From Balneatrix alpica DSM 16621 (GTDB lineage: Bacteria > Pseudomonadota > Gammaproteobacteria > Pseudomonadales > Balneatricaceae): DNA of 64,000 bases. Location of the stretch: contig NZ_JHUZ01000006.1 of assembly GCF_000619885.1 (NCBI RefSeq), positions 248,001 through 312,000 on the forward strand, written 5' to 3'. The notes beneath the pieces were generated by a model. It ran no database searches, had not been told where the DNA came from, and saw nothing but the letters and a program-made list of their open reading frames with translations. Of the stretch, positions 36,495 through 44,691 are shown one piece after another. Position numbers and translations under genes: made by a program. The stretch's first letter is position 1. Every line of letters starts with the position of its first letter.

Positions 36495-37259
36495 TTAGTC
36501 TTCCGCCAGCTTGCTACGTTTGACCTTGAGCGGCTTTTTATCCAACAGATGGGAAAACACCGCATGCAGATCATCGGTGGCGGCTTCACCATCCAGATTG
36601 AGTTTGTCCTCAACATGTTTGAGGTGATCATCCATTAGCTTTAAAGCACGGGCCTTGTCGCCTGCTTCAATCGCGGCAATCAATTCCATGTGCTCATCGT
36701 AGGAGCAGTGACTTTTACCGCCGGCTTCAAACTGGGCAATGATCAGGGAGGTTTGTGAAATCAGGCTGCGCTGGAAGTTCAGCATCGGCTGGTTAGCCGC
36801 CATCCGCGCCAGTTGCAGATGAAATTCACCCGACAGGCGGATGCCAGTACCGCGATCGCCGCGACTAAAGCACTGGTGCTCATCTTCCACCATTTGCCGT
36901 AGCACCCGCAGTTGTTCGCTGTTGCGATTGTCGACTGCCAGCTCGGTAATGGCTTTTTCGATAATGCGGCGGGTAAACAGAATCTGGCGGGCTTCATCGA
37001 CATTAGGGCTGGAGACTACCGCACCGCGGTTGGGGCGCAGTTGCACCACGCCTTCATGGGAGAGGCGCAGCAGTGCACGGCGGATGACGGTGCGGCTGAC
37101 GCCAAAGATTTCCCCCAACGCCTCTTCACTTAACTTGGTGCCGGGGGCCAGACGCTGTTCCAAAATAGCATCGAATACATGAGCGTAAACAATGTCATCC
37201 TGAGTTTGGCTGGGTTCTGCCGGAGCAGCCTTGTCTTTGCGTTTGATGAGTTCGTTCAT
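36495..37259 (-). CDS. GntR/FCD regulator, probable controller of the purine catabolic genes
   Basis: A 254-residue GntR protein: winged helix at about 30-90 (TKLSEEALGEIFGVSRTVIRRALLRLS) and FCD domain with the metal-binding pattern around FHLQLARMA and HCSYDEHMELI. Its start is ATG 37259; a TTG at 37292 is less likely. It stands at the edge of the urate gene cluster, next to an NCS2 permease. TTGTNNACAA sites precede it and several cluster genes, so self-control and control of the cluster are inferred. Whether it represses and which purine it senses cannot be told. Confidence 0.88.
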   Translation of the reverse strand: MNELIKRKDKAAPAEPSQTQDDIVYAHVFDAILEQRLAPGTKLSEEALGEIFGVSRTVIRRALLRLSHEGVVQLRPNRGAVVSSPNVDEARQILFTRRIIEKAITELAVDNRNSEQLRVLRQMVEDEHQCFSRGDRGTGIRLSGEFHLQLARMAANQPMLNFQRSLISQTSLIIAQFEAGGKSHCSYDEHMELIAAIEAGDKARALKLMDDHLKHVEDKLNLDGEAATDDLHAVFSHLLDKKPLKVKRSKLAED

Positions 37260-37282
37260 GGGCGCTGAGAATACCTGCAAAG

Positions 37283-37332
37283 CTGTGCACAATTGCAGGC
37301 ATCATAGTCGCTGATCATAAAATTGTACACAA
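37283..37332. promoter_or_regulatory. Operator pair TTGTNNACAA before the GntR gene
   Basis: TTGTACACAA at 37323-37332 is a full match to the palindrome repeated in front of purine genes; CTGTGCACAA at 37283-37292, 24 bases before the regulator start, differs by one base. Their location suggests autoregulation. A related TTGCACAA occurs near 37350. Confidence 0.65.
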
Positions 37333-37419
37333 ACACTCAGGACAAAAAGTTGCACAATAGTGTGTGGCTTGTTTTGTATCCAAATGACGGGTGCTATTTA
37401 AGTTGCTTGCACTATTACG

Positions 37420-37444
37420 TAAAAGCCCCGCACGAGGCGGGGCT
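37420..37444 (-). terminator. Rho-independent terminator of the NCS2 permease
   Basis: On the minus strand an 8-bp stem AGCCCCGC/GCGGGGCT with a 5-base loop ends in TTTTA, 40 bases after the permease stop. Confidence 0.82.
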
Positions 37445-37484
37445 GTTTCCGTTAGGGCAAGGCCCTGGGAGTCACGGAAAAGGG

Positions 37485-38840
37485 TTAGAGGAAAGCAAAC
37501 TTGCAGATAAAGAGTGCGCTGAGCAGATACATACTCAGGGACACCTCACTCTGACGACCGCTGGCCAGCTTGATCAGGGTATAGGCGATAAAGCCCAGGG
37601 CGATGCCGTTTGCGATCGAGAAGGACAGGGGCATCATAATCGCCGCAATGGCTGCTGGGGCTGCTTCGGTTAGGTCTTCCCAGTCGATATGGGCCAGGCC
37701 GCTCAGCATCACCACGGCGACATAGAAGAGTGCGCCAGCAGTGGCAAAGCCAGGCACCATGCCAGCCAAGGGAGCAAAGAACATCGCCAGCAGAAAGAGA
37801 CCTGCCACGACTACCGCAGTCAGACCGGTACGACCACCGGCTTCCACCCCTGCGGCGCTTTCGACAAAGCTGGTGGTGGTAGAGGAACCCAGCAGGGAAC
37901 CGCAGATACTGGCGCCGGAGTCGGCGATCAGGGCTTTGCCCATCCCAGGTAACTTGCCTTGCTCATCCAGTAATTTGGCCCGGTGTGCCACCCCCAGCAG
38001 GGTGCCGGCGGTGTCAAACATATCAACAAACAGGAAGGCGAAGATAATGCTGATCATCCCCACTTCAAAGGCACCGGCAATATCCAGCGCCAGCAGGGTA
38101 GGAGCAATACTGGGGGGCATGGAGACGATGCCGGAGTATTCCGTCATGCCTAACAGCAGAGCAATCAGCGTGACGGTGAGGATGCCCCACATCACTGAGC
38201 CAATCACCTTGTAATGGCTGAGCACCACGATGATGCCAAAACACAGGGCGGCCAGCAGTGGCCCGGCTTGGGTCATATCCCCCAAGGTGACTAGCGTGGC
38301 TGGGCTGTCGACCACAATGCCAGCGGTTTTCAGGGCAATAATCCCCAGGAACAGGCCTACCCCGGCGGAGAGCGCCATGCGCAATGACATGGGAATAGAG
38401 TTAATCACCCATTCGCGAATCTTAAAGATACTCAGGGCAATAAAAATTAAACCAGAGAGGAAGACTGCACCCAGTGCTACTTCCCAGCTGTAACCTAGTT
38501 CGCCGACAACGGTAAAACTGAAGAAGGCGTTCAAGCCCATGCCCGGTGCCAGGGCAATCGGGTAGTTGGCGTACAGGCCCATAATCAGGCTGCCAATCGC
38601 GGCGGCAATACAGGTGGCGACGAAGACGGCGCCGTAGTCCATGCCGGAGGCGGAGAGGATACTGGGGTTAACAAAGATGATATAGGCCATGGTGAGGAAG
38701 GTGGTCACCCCGGCAATCACTTCCCGTTTTACCGTGGAGCCTTTGGCACTGAGCTCAAACAGGCTGTCGAGCAGGCCGCCGCTGGCGGCAGAGTTCTCTT
38801 GCAGGCCGGATTCGGCCAGGCTGGTATCGTTCGCTTTCAT
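37485..38840 (-). CDS. NCS2-family purine permease (AzgA/adenine-guanine-hypoxanthine type)
   Basis: A 451-residue membrane protein with about 13 helices of the AzgA-like branch: VKREVIAGVTTFLTMAYIIFVNPSIL at the N-terminus, ALAPGMGLNAFF and FLFVDMFDTAGTL, then SSTTTSFVESAAGVEAGGRTGL. Close relatives carry guanine and hypoxanthine or adenine with H+. It sits between the GntR regulator and uraH, so it probably supplies purines for the degradation route. Downstream terminator at 37420-37444; no clear operator was seen directly before it. Confidence 0.92.
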   Translation of the reverse strand: MKANDTSLAESGLQENSAASGGLLDSLFELSAKGSTVKREVIAGVTTFLTMAYIIFVNPSILSASGMDYGAVFVATCIAAAIGSLIMGLYANYPIALAPGMGLNAFFSFTVVGELGYSWEVALGAVFLSGLIFIALSIFKIREWVINSIPMSLRMALSAGVGLFLGIIALKTAGIVVDSPATLVTLGDMTQAGPLLAALCFGIIVVLSHYKVIGSVMWGILTVTLIALLLGMTEYSGIVSMPPSIAPTLLALDIAGAFEVGMISIIFAFLFVDMFDTAGTLLGVAHRAKLLDEQGKLPGMGKALIADSGASICGSLLGSSTTTSFVESAAGVEAGGRTGLTAVVVAGLFLLAMFFAPLAGMVPGFATAGALFYVAVVMLSGLAHIDWEDLTEAAPAAIAAIMMPLSFSIANGIALGFIAYTLIKLASGRQSEVSLSMYLLSALFICKFAFL

Positions 38841-38982
38841 CGGTAATGCCCTGTTTCACTTAGATTTATTGTCATCAGGTCACACCTTGGTGCGGCGATG
38901 GGAGCATCTAGCCCAAGCAGAGGGCAAGCCGATCCCGCCAGCCCGTTTCAGGGGCTGGGCTTCCTTGTCCGCACTAGGTGAA

Positions 38983-39008
38983 AGGCAATGCGGGAAGCAG
39001 CATTGCCT
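38983..39008 (-). terminator. Hairpin after uraH
   Basis: A 9-bp stem AGGCAATGC/GCATTGCCT with an 8-base loop begins 15 bases past the uraH stop on the minus strand and is followed by only TTT. A second 7-bp hairpin (CCAGCCC/GGGCTGG) lies further on. Partial termination before the permease is likely. Confidence 0.5.
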
Positions 39009-39022
39009 CCAAGCTGCTGGCC

Positions 39023-39397
39023 TTAACTACCCCGGTAGGTGGAGTAGCTGTAGGGCGAAATCAGCAGCGGGACGTGGTAGTGCTGGTCCTCTTCGGCCAA
39101 GCCAAAGCGCAATACCACCTCATCTAGAAAAGCCGGCTCCGCCAGCGTGACACCGCGGGCGCGATAGTAGTCGCCTGCGCTGAATTCCAACTCATACACA
39201 CCAGCGATGAAGTCATCTCCCTGCAGCAGGGGCTGATCGCAACGGCCATCAGCATTGGTGCGGACGCTGGTGATTAACTGGCGTTGTTGACCTTGCAGGC
39301 GGTACAGCCGTACTAGCAGATCAGCGCCAGGAGTGCCGGCAGCGGTATCCAGCACATGGGTTGTCAGGTAGCCCTGGGGGCGATTAGTCGCGGGCAT
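39023..39397 (-). CDS. uraH: 5-Hydroxyisourate hydrolase (transthyretin-like)
   Basis: Hydrolyses 5-hydroxyisourate, the product of urate oxidation, to OHCU. The 124-residue protein shows the N-terminal LTTHVLDTAAGTP, the catalytic Arg in the VRLYRL region, and the hallmark C-terminal YSTYRGS. The ATG at 39397 follows GGAGGAGGGG; the upstream in-frame codon at 39430 is rejected. It is divergent from puuE and runs toward the AzgA-type permease. Confidence 0.96.
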   Translation of the reverse strand: MPATNRPQGYLTTHVLDTAAGTPGADLLVRLYRLQGQQRQLITSVRTNADGRCDQPLLQGDDFIAGVYELEFSAGDYYRARGVTLAEPAFLDEVVLRFGLAEEDQHYHVPLLISPYSYSTYRGS

Positions 39398-39789
39398 GGC
39401 CCCTCCTCCATCACAGGTTGTTGTCACCACTCTAGTACAATGCTGACCTGCGAGTCCACAAGAAAAGTTTTTTTTGTGTACAATTTTCTGGCCTTTTATT
39501 TGCTCTGCTTTCCTCTGGTTGTGCTAAGCAAAGAAATATCACGGGTGATCGGATTGGAATCCAGGCTCGGGCAGGCAAGGGCAATCAGGCTCGACTAAGC
39601 TAAAGCAGGATGAAAGCGTACTAAGCAGAGTGTGCGAATAGTGAAGTACAAAATGATTTACAAAAATAGAATTTGATTGTACACAATATTTGGAGCTGTT
39701 ATTCTGCGATCATGCTTGCAGATGAGGGGGCATCCCGGTTTGGCCAAGAGCTACCACTGCCCAGCCTCCGCGAATTCAGGAGAAAACTT
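39398..39789. promoter_or_regulatory. Divergent control region of uraH and puuE
   Basis: This 392-base stretch has no gene. It holds two full TTGTNNACAA sites: TTGTGTACAA at 39474-39483 on the uraH side and TTGTACACAA at 39677-39686 on the puuE side, 194 bases apart. An AT-rich segment 39600-39690 probably carries the puuE promoter. A longer reading of puuE back to 39673 would cover the second site and is rejected. Confidence 0.7.
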
Positions 39790-40713
39790 GTGAGTAGTCA
39801 GTATCCACGTGATTTGATTGGTTATGGTGCCAACCCGCCCCATCCCCATTGGCCGCAAGAGGCCCGTGTTGCCATCTCTTTTGTACTTAACTACGAGGAA
39901 GGCGGTGAGCGTTGCATTCTGCACGGGGACAAGGAGTCCGAGGCGTTTCTGTCGGAAATCCCCGGAGCCCAGCCTTTTCCCGGTGTGCGTCATATCAGCA
40001 TGGAGTCCATCTATGAATATGGCAGCCGTGCTGGGGTGTGGCGCATTCTGAAACTGTTCCAGAAGTACGACATTCCCCTCACCATTTTTGCCGTGGCAAT
40101 GGCGCTGGAGCGTCACCCAGAGCTGGCCAGGGAGTTTGTCGAATGCGGTCATGAGATTTGCTCCCACGGTTATCGCTGGATCGACTACCAATATGTCGAT
40201 GAAGCCACCGAGCGTGAGCACCTGCACAAGGCGATTGAGATTATTGAGCGCCTCTGTGGCCAGCGTCCGCTGGGCTGGTATACCGGTCGCAATAGCCCTA
40301 ACACCCGTAAATTGGTGATGGAAGAAGGGGGCTTTGCCTATGACTCGGACAGCTATGACGATGATCTGCCCTACTGGCTGCCCAATGGTGACAAGGGCCA
40401 CTTGGTGATCCCCTATACCCTCGACACCAACGATATGCGTTTCTCGACCTCCCAGGGTTTTAACTCTGGTGAGCAGTTCTACCAATACCTGCGTGATGCC
40501 TTTGATGTGCTTTATGCCGAAGGGGCGGAATCACCCAAGATGCTCTCCATCGGTCTGCACTGCCGCTTGATTGGCCGTCCAGCCCGCCTGGCGGCACTGG
40601 AGCGTTTCCTGACCTATGCACGCAGTCATGAAAAAGTCTGGTTTGCCCGCCGTATCGATATCGCCCGCCACTGGCAGGAGCAACACCCCTATAAGGCGGG
40701 AGGAGAAAAGTGA
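39790..40713 (+). CDS. puuE: Allantoinase PuuE (polysaccharide-deacetylase type)
   Basis: Opens the allantoin ring to allantoate, without the metal site of classical allantoinase. The 307-residue protein has the deacetylase-like barrel and the family segments YGANPPHPHWP, HGYRWIDYQYV, GWYTGRNSPNTR and SIGLHCRLIGRP. The start is a GTG at 39790 with AGGAGA seven bases before it; it gives VSSQYPRDLIGYG and the usual length. It leads puuE-uraD-alc-allA. Confidence 0.95.
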   Translation: MSSQYPRDLIGYGANPPHPHWPQEARVAISFVLNYEEGGERCILHGDKESEAFLSEIPGAQPFPGVRHISMESIYEYGSRAGVWRILKLFQKYDIPLTIFAVAMALERHPELAREFVECGHEICSHGYRWIDYQYVDEATEREHLHKAIEIIERLCGQRPLGWYTGRNSPNTRKLVMEEGGFAYDSDSYDDDLPYWLPNGDKGHLVIPYTLDTNDMRFSTSQGFNSGEQFYQYLRDAFDVLYAEGAESPKMLSIGLHCRLIGRPARLAALERFLTYARSHEKVWFARRIDIARHWQEQHPYKAGGEK

Positions 40714-41231
40714 TGACCGAGTTGTTTAAAAGTTGTCAGCCAAGCCTGATGGGGCGTGATGACTTTGTGCAGACCTTTGCCGACATCTACGAGCATTCAG
40801 CCTGGGTGGCTGAGCAGGTGTATGACCAGGGGCTAACCCCTGAGCATGATCAGATTGACGGGTTGCACCAGGCGATGGCCAAGGTGTTGTTAGAGGCCAG
40901 TCAGGATAAACAGCTGGCATTGATTAATGCCCACCCAGATTTAGCCGGACGGGCGGCGATTCGCGGTGAGTTGACCGCCGCCTCCACCTCGGAACAGGCC
41001 GGGGCGGGGATTCACGAATGTACGGCGGAAGAGTTCGCCCGTTTTACCGAGCTCAATGGGGCCTATAAAGCGAAGTTCGGCTTCCCCTTCATCATGGCGG
41101 TCAAAGGCAGCAATCGTCACCAGATTCTGGCGGCCTTTGAGGAGCGGATTCACCACAGCCCTGAGCAGGAATTTGCCCGTGCGCTGGCGGAAATCAACAA
41201 AATCGCCCTGTTTCGTCTGCAAACCCTTTGA
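40713..41231 (+). CDS. uraD: OHCU decarboxylase
   Basis: Converts 2-oxo-4-hydroxy-4-carboxy-5-ureidoimidazoline to S-allantoin. A helical 172-residue protein with NAHPDLAGRAA, where the catalytic His lies, ELTAASTSEQAGAGI and KFGFPFIMAVKG. The ATG at 40713 overlaps the puuE stop by one base (TGATG) and has AGGAGAAAAG before it, so the two are translationally coupled. Confidence 0.95.
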   Translation: MTELFKSCQPSLMGRDDFVQTFADIYEHSAWVAEQVYDQGLTPEHDQIDGLHQAMAKVLLEASQDKQLALINAHPDLAGRAAIRGELTAASTSEQAGAGIHECTAEEFARFTELNGAYKAKFGFPFIMAVKGSNRHQILAAFEERIHHSPEQEFARALAEINKIALFRLQTL

Positions 41232-41258
41232 TAACGCTTTGAGTGTGAGAATAACAGC

Positions 41259-42269
41259 ATGAGCAGCAACAGCAGCCAACAACCTGGCTTTATGAAGTTT
41301 ATCAACCTGGCCGATGCGCGCCTGGGTTCCAAAGTGATCTTTGTCACCGATGACTGGTTTGCCGAAGCAGACCGGATGCTCCAGCCTGGTGAGCCGGTGT
41401 GGAAAGAAGGCGTCTATGACGACAACGGCAAGTGGATGGATGGCTGGGAATCCCGCCGTAAGCGTTTCGAAGGCTATGACTTTGCGGTGGTCAAATTAGG
41501 GGTGCCCGGTTACCTCTACGGCTGTGACATCGATACCCGTTTCTTTACCGGCAACTACCCTCCGTCCGCTTCGATTGATGCTTGCTTTAGCCCCGAGCAG
41601 GAGCCGGATGAGCGCACCCAGTGGGTCAATATCCTCGACTCCGTTGCTCTGCAGGGCAACAGCCATCATCTGCATGAAATCAGTGCCAGTGGCCCCTGGA
41701 CCCATGTGCGTCTGAATATTTTCCCCGACGGTGGGGTGGCGCGCCTGCGTCTGTACGGCATGCCTTACAAAGACTGGAGCAAACAGGATCCCAACGAGTT
41801 GGTTGACCTGGCGGCAGCACTGAATGGTGGCCGAGCCATTGCCTGTAACGATGAGCACTTTGGTAAGAAGGGCAACATCCTTAACCCTGGTCGTGGCGTC
41901 AACATGGGTGATGGTTGGGAGACCGCCCGCCGCCGTACCCCTGGCAATGACTGGGTGATCGTGGCCCTGGGCCATGTTGGGGTGGTGAAAGAAGTGCTGG
42001 TGGATACCCTGCACTTTAAGGGTAACTATCCGGACTCCTGCAGTATTCAGGCGGCCTATGTGCGTGGCGGTACCGATGAGCAGATCGCCACCCAGAGTCT
42101 GTTCTGGCGTGAGCTATTGCCCCAGCAGAAACTGCAGATGCACCAGGAACACCACTTCACTGAGGTTAATGACCTGGGCCCCATTACCCATGTGCGCCTG
42201 AATATCTTCCCCGATGGCGGGGTGAGCCGCCTGCGTCTGTTTGGCCATATTCAGCCCACAGAGGAATAA
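41259..42269 (+). CDS. alc: Allantoicase
   Basis: Splits allantoate into ureidoglycolate and urea. The 336-residue protein has two similar jelly-roll halves, each with [15 protein letters not shown] and [16 protein letters not shown]: the latter segment occurs at about residues 147-170 and again at 305-330, the typical internal repeat. It lies 27 bases after uraD and 3 before allA. Confidence 0.96.
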   Translation: MSSNSSQQPGFMKFINLADARLGSKVIFVTDDWFAEADRMLQPGEPVWKEGVYDDNGKWMDGWESRRKRFEGYDFAVVKLGVPGYLYGCDIDTRFFTGNYPPSASIDACFSPEQEPDERTQWVNILDSVALQGNSHHLHEISASGPWTHVRLNIFPDGGVARLRLYGMPYKDWSKQDPNELVDLAAALNGGRAIACNDEHFGKKGNILNPGRGVNMGDGWETARRRTPGNDWVIVALGHVGVVKEVLVDTLHFKGNYPDSCSIQAAYVRGGTDEQIATQSLFWRELLPQQKLQMHQEHHFTEVNDLGPITHVRLNIFPDGGVSRLRLFGHIQPTEE

Positions 42270-42272
42270 GCC

Positions 42273-42773
42273 ATGAGCCGCCTGATCCCGATTGAGCCGT
42301 TGACGGCTGAAGCCTTTGCCCCCTTTGGTGATGTCATCACCACCGAGGGTAAGGACTACTTCATGATCAACAACGGCTCCACCCGTCGCTATCACAAGCT
42401 GGCCACGGTAGAGGCGGAGGGGCAGGAGGCCAGTGCCATTATCAGCATCTTTCGTGCCCAGGCCCTGCCGATGCCGTTGACCGTCACCATGATGGAGCGG
42501 CATCCGCTGGGCAGCCAAGCCTTTATCCCGCTCAAGCGACAGCCCTTTCTGATTCTGGTGGGCCCCAAAGGGGACCAGCTTGATCCGGCCAGTCTGCGTT
42601 GCTTTATCAGCGATGGCAGCCAAGGGGTGAACTACCACAAGGGGGTTTGGCACCACCCGGTGCTGGCTCTGGCAGCGGAAGATGACTTTCTGGTAGTGGA
42701 TCGCAGTGGTAGCGGTAATAACTGTGAAGAGATTTTCTTTCCCCCTGAGCAACAGCCGCTGTTGCAGCCCTGA
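42273..42773 (+). CDS. allA: Ureidoglycolate lyase
   Basis: Cleaves ureidoglycolate to glyoxylate and urea, completing the route. The 166-residue cupin has the family FAPFGDVI, MERHPLGSQAFIPL and GVNYHKGVWHHPVLAL motifs. It follows alc with 3 bases between, so puuE-uraD-alc-allA form one transcription unit. Confidence 0.95.
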   Translation: MSRLIPIEPLTAEAFAPFGDVITTEGKDYFMINNGSTRRYHKLATVEAEGQEASAIISIFRAQALPMPLTVTMMERHPLGSQAFIPLKRQPFLILVGPKGDQLDPASLRCFISDGSQGVNYHKGVWHHPVLALAAEDDFLVVDRSGSGNNCEEIFFPPEQQPLLQP

Positions 42774-42881
42774 CTAGGTTCAGGGCTCGGGGAAAGCGCA
42801 GACTCCCATCAAGGCAATTCAGGCAGGAGGCCAGGGGGTTGCCACGAATAAAGATAAGTAGAGTGCTTGTGAGGAGAAGTT

Positions 42882-44126
42882 ATGGATCCGCACTTTCATG
42901 AATGGTTAAACCTGGCGATCCGCTGGGTACATATGATTACCGGCATCGCCTGGATTGGGGCCTCGTTTTACTTCGTTTGGCTCGAAAACAACCTCAACCG
43001 GGTTAACCCCCGTACCGGCCTATCCGGTGATCTCTGGGCGATCCACGGTGGTGGCATCTATCACCTGGAAAAGTACAAACTGGCGCCACCGCAAATGCCA
43101 GAGAACCTGCACTGGTTCAAGTGGGAAGCCTACTTCACCTGGATCACCGGCATGCTGCTGTTGGCGGTGGTGTTCTACATGAATGCGGATCTCTACCTGC
43201 TGCGGCCCGATGCAGGCCTGACCCCCGTCAGTGGGGTGGCACTGGGGGTAGCGGCCTTGGTAGCGGGTTGGTTTATCTATGACTTTCTCTGTGATTCCGC
43301 CCTCGGTAAACAACCGGCTTTGCTGGGTGGGGTGATCTTTGTGCTGCTGATTGCGGCGGCCTACGGTTTTAGCCAGGTCTTTAGTGGCCGGGGGGCCTTT
43401 ATCCATGTTGGTGCCATCATCGGTACCATCATGGTGGGTAACGTCTTCCGCATTATCATGCCGGCTCAGCGGGCCTTGGTGAAAGCCATTGAAGAAGGGC
43501 GTGAGCCTGATCCGGTGCTGCCAGCCAAGGGGCTGCTGCGCTCACGCCATAACAACTACCTGACGTTGCCGGTGCTGTTCATCATGATCAGCAACCACTT
43601 CCCCAGCACCTATGGCCATGCCTTTAACTGGGCGGTGTTGGCGGCGCTGGCGGTGTTGAGTGTGTTGGTGCGCCACTACTTCAATACCCGCCATGACAGC
43701 AACAAGTTTGCCTGGACTTTGCCGGTCGCTGCGTTGGGCATGGTCGCCCTGGCGTTTGTGACCGCGCCTGAGCGCAAAGCCGTGAATGCTGCCGCTGCCC
43801 CTGTAGCGACCGAAGCCCATGCTCATGCAGAGCAGGCGGCTCCAGTGAGCAGCGATGATGGCATTGATTCCAACCAGGTGTTTGCCATGGTGCAGGAGCG
43901 CTGCAGTGTCTGCCACTCGTCCAATCCGACCCATAGTGCCTTTGCTACTGCACCGGCGGGGGTAATGATTGATAGTCCGGCGCAAATGCAGCAACTGGCG
44001 GCCCGTATCTATGCCCAGACCGTGGCCACCCAGGTGATGCCACTGGGCAACCTGACCCAGATGACTCCTGAGGAGCGTCAGCTGCTGGGGCAGTGGGTGG
44101 ATGCCGGCGCCCAGCTGGATCCTTAA
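42882..44126 (+). CDS. puuD: Membrane urate hydroxylase PuuD (cytochrome c-linked urate oxidase)
   Basis: Oxidises urate to 5-hydroxyisourate and passes electrons to the respiratory chain. The 414-residue protein opens WLNLAIRWVHMITGIAWIGASF and has eight or so helices ending near residue 300, then a short linker and a periplasmic cytochrome c domain with CSVCH at about 340-344 and a Met ligand near VMPLGN. It is the only urate-oxidising enzyme in the window; no soluble uricase or HpxO is seen. A GAGGAGAAGTT site precedes the start, 108 bases after allA. Confidence 0.95.
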   Translation: MDPHFHEWLNLAIRWVHMITGIAWIGASFYFVWLENNLNRVNPRTGLSGDLWAIHGGGIYHLEKYKLAPPQMPENLHWFKWEAYFTWITGMLLLAVVFYMNADLYLLRPDAGLTPVSGVALGVAALVAGWFIYDFLCDSALGKQPALLGGVIFVLLIAAAYGFSQVFSGRGAFIHVGAIIGTIMVGNVFRIIMPAQRALVKAIEEGREPDPVLPAKGLLRSRHNNYLTLPVLFIMISNHFPSTYGHAFNWAVLAALAVLSVLVRHYFNTRHDSNKFAWTLPVAALGMVALAFVTAPERKAVNAAAAPVATEAHAHAEQAAPVSSDDGIDSNQVFAMVQERCSVCHSSNPTHSAFATAPAGVMIDSPAQMQQLAARIYAQTVATQVMPLGNLTQMTPEERQLLGQWVDAGAQLDP

Positions 44127-44134
44127 CCTAGCGC

Positions 44135-44159
44135 GGGTTGCACCTTGCTGGTGCAACCC
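44135..44159 (+). terminator. Hairpin after puuD
   Basis: A perfect 10-bp stem GGGTTGCACC/GGTGCAACCC with 5-base loop begins 8 bases past the puuD stop. No T run follows, so termination strength is doubtful. Confidence 0.55.
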
Positions 44160-44318
44160 ATGCCATGCTATTGCTCAATCTGTACACATAACGCCTAATT
44201 TTTGCGTAATCTACTGCTTTTCCTGCTTGTAAAAACTGGCCTAGATCTTGCTCCGCTCAGGTAGCGGTAAGTTGCCGGTTTTGTCCCTCTGATTCAGGTG
44301 TGTCATAGCAACCTTAGC

Positions 44319-44361
44319 GCCCCCCATGTCAGCAAATAGGCTGACTGTGCGGGGCTTTTTT
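44319..44361 (+). terminator. Rho-independent terminator between puuD and the xanthine-type permease
   Basis: Two stacked stems, GCCCC/GGGGC outside and GTCAGC/GCTGAC inside, end in six T residues. It isolates the downstream permease from the puuE-puuD run. Apart from this, the upstream hairpin and an operator, the 412-base gap 44127-44538 shows nothing more. Confidence 0.85.
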
Positions 44362-44396
44362 ATGGTCAAAATTATGGATTCAATTTGCCAATAAAA

Positions 44397-44406
44397 TTGT
44401 TCACAA
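44397..44406. promoter_or_regulatory. Operator TTGTTCACAA before the second NCS2 permease
   Basis: A full match to the palindrome TTGTNNACAA, lying just after the terminator and about 290 bases before the permease. It overlaps the expected promoter region. A weaker copy, CTGTACACAT, is at 44180-44189. Confidence 0.65.
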
Positions 44407-44538
44407 ATTAGAAAAGGAGTGTCTATAATGGCAGGGCTCCCACCACTGGACTGCATCGCTCAGTCCGTCCCGCAACATAACAATAAAAGGGAGCGGGGTC
44501 GGGTATCTGCACCCGATTACCGCCTGGAGGAAACACCC

Positions 44539-44691
44539 ATGCCTATGCAACCGATGCCGGTGGCAGATTTGGCGCTGGATTTACAATCCAGCTCGCAGGA
44601 GGACTGGCGTCATAGCTGGCCACTTTGTTTAGTGCGTTATCTGTTGCAGCAGATGCCACTGATCAGCAAAGGAGGGGCCAAGCATGACTAA
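44539..44691 (+). CDS. Small ORF overlapping the permease start, unknown function
   Basis: A 50-codon reading frame with a good TGGAGGAAA site 6 bases before its ATG. It ends in ...KGGAKHD and its stop overlaps the permease ATG by 8 bases. The product is not hydrophobic enough for a membrane helix (WPLCLVRYLLQQMPLI is the only apolar patch). It may be a leader peptide that couples translation to the permease, or a real small protein. No family is recognised. Confidence 0.45.
   Translation: MPMQPMPVADLALDLQSSSQEDWRHSWPLCLVRYLLQQMPLISKGGAKHD

Noticed and set aside
44127-44538. Purine riboswitch before the second permease
   Set aside because: The leader contains a terminator and an operator, but I could not find the conserved three-way junction core of a purine aptamer.
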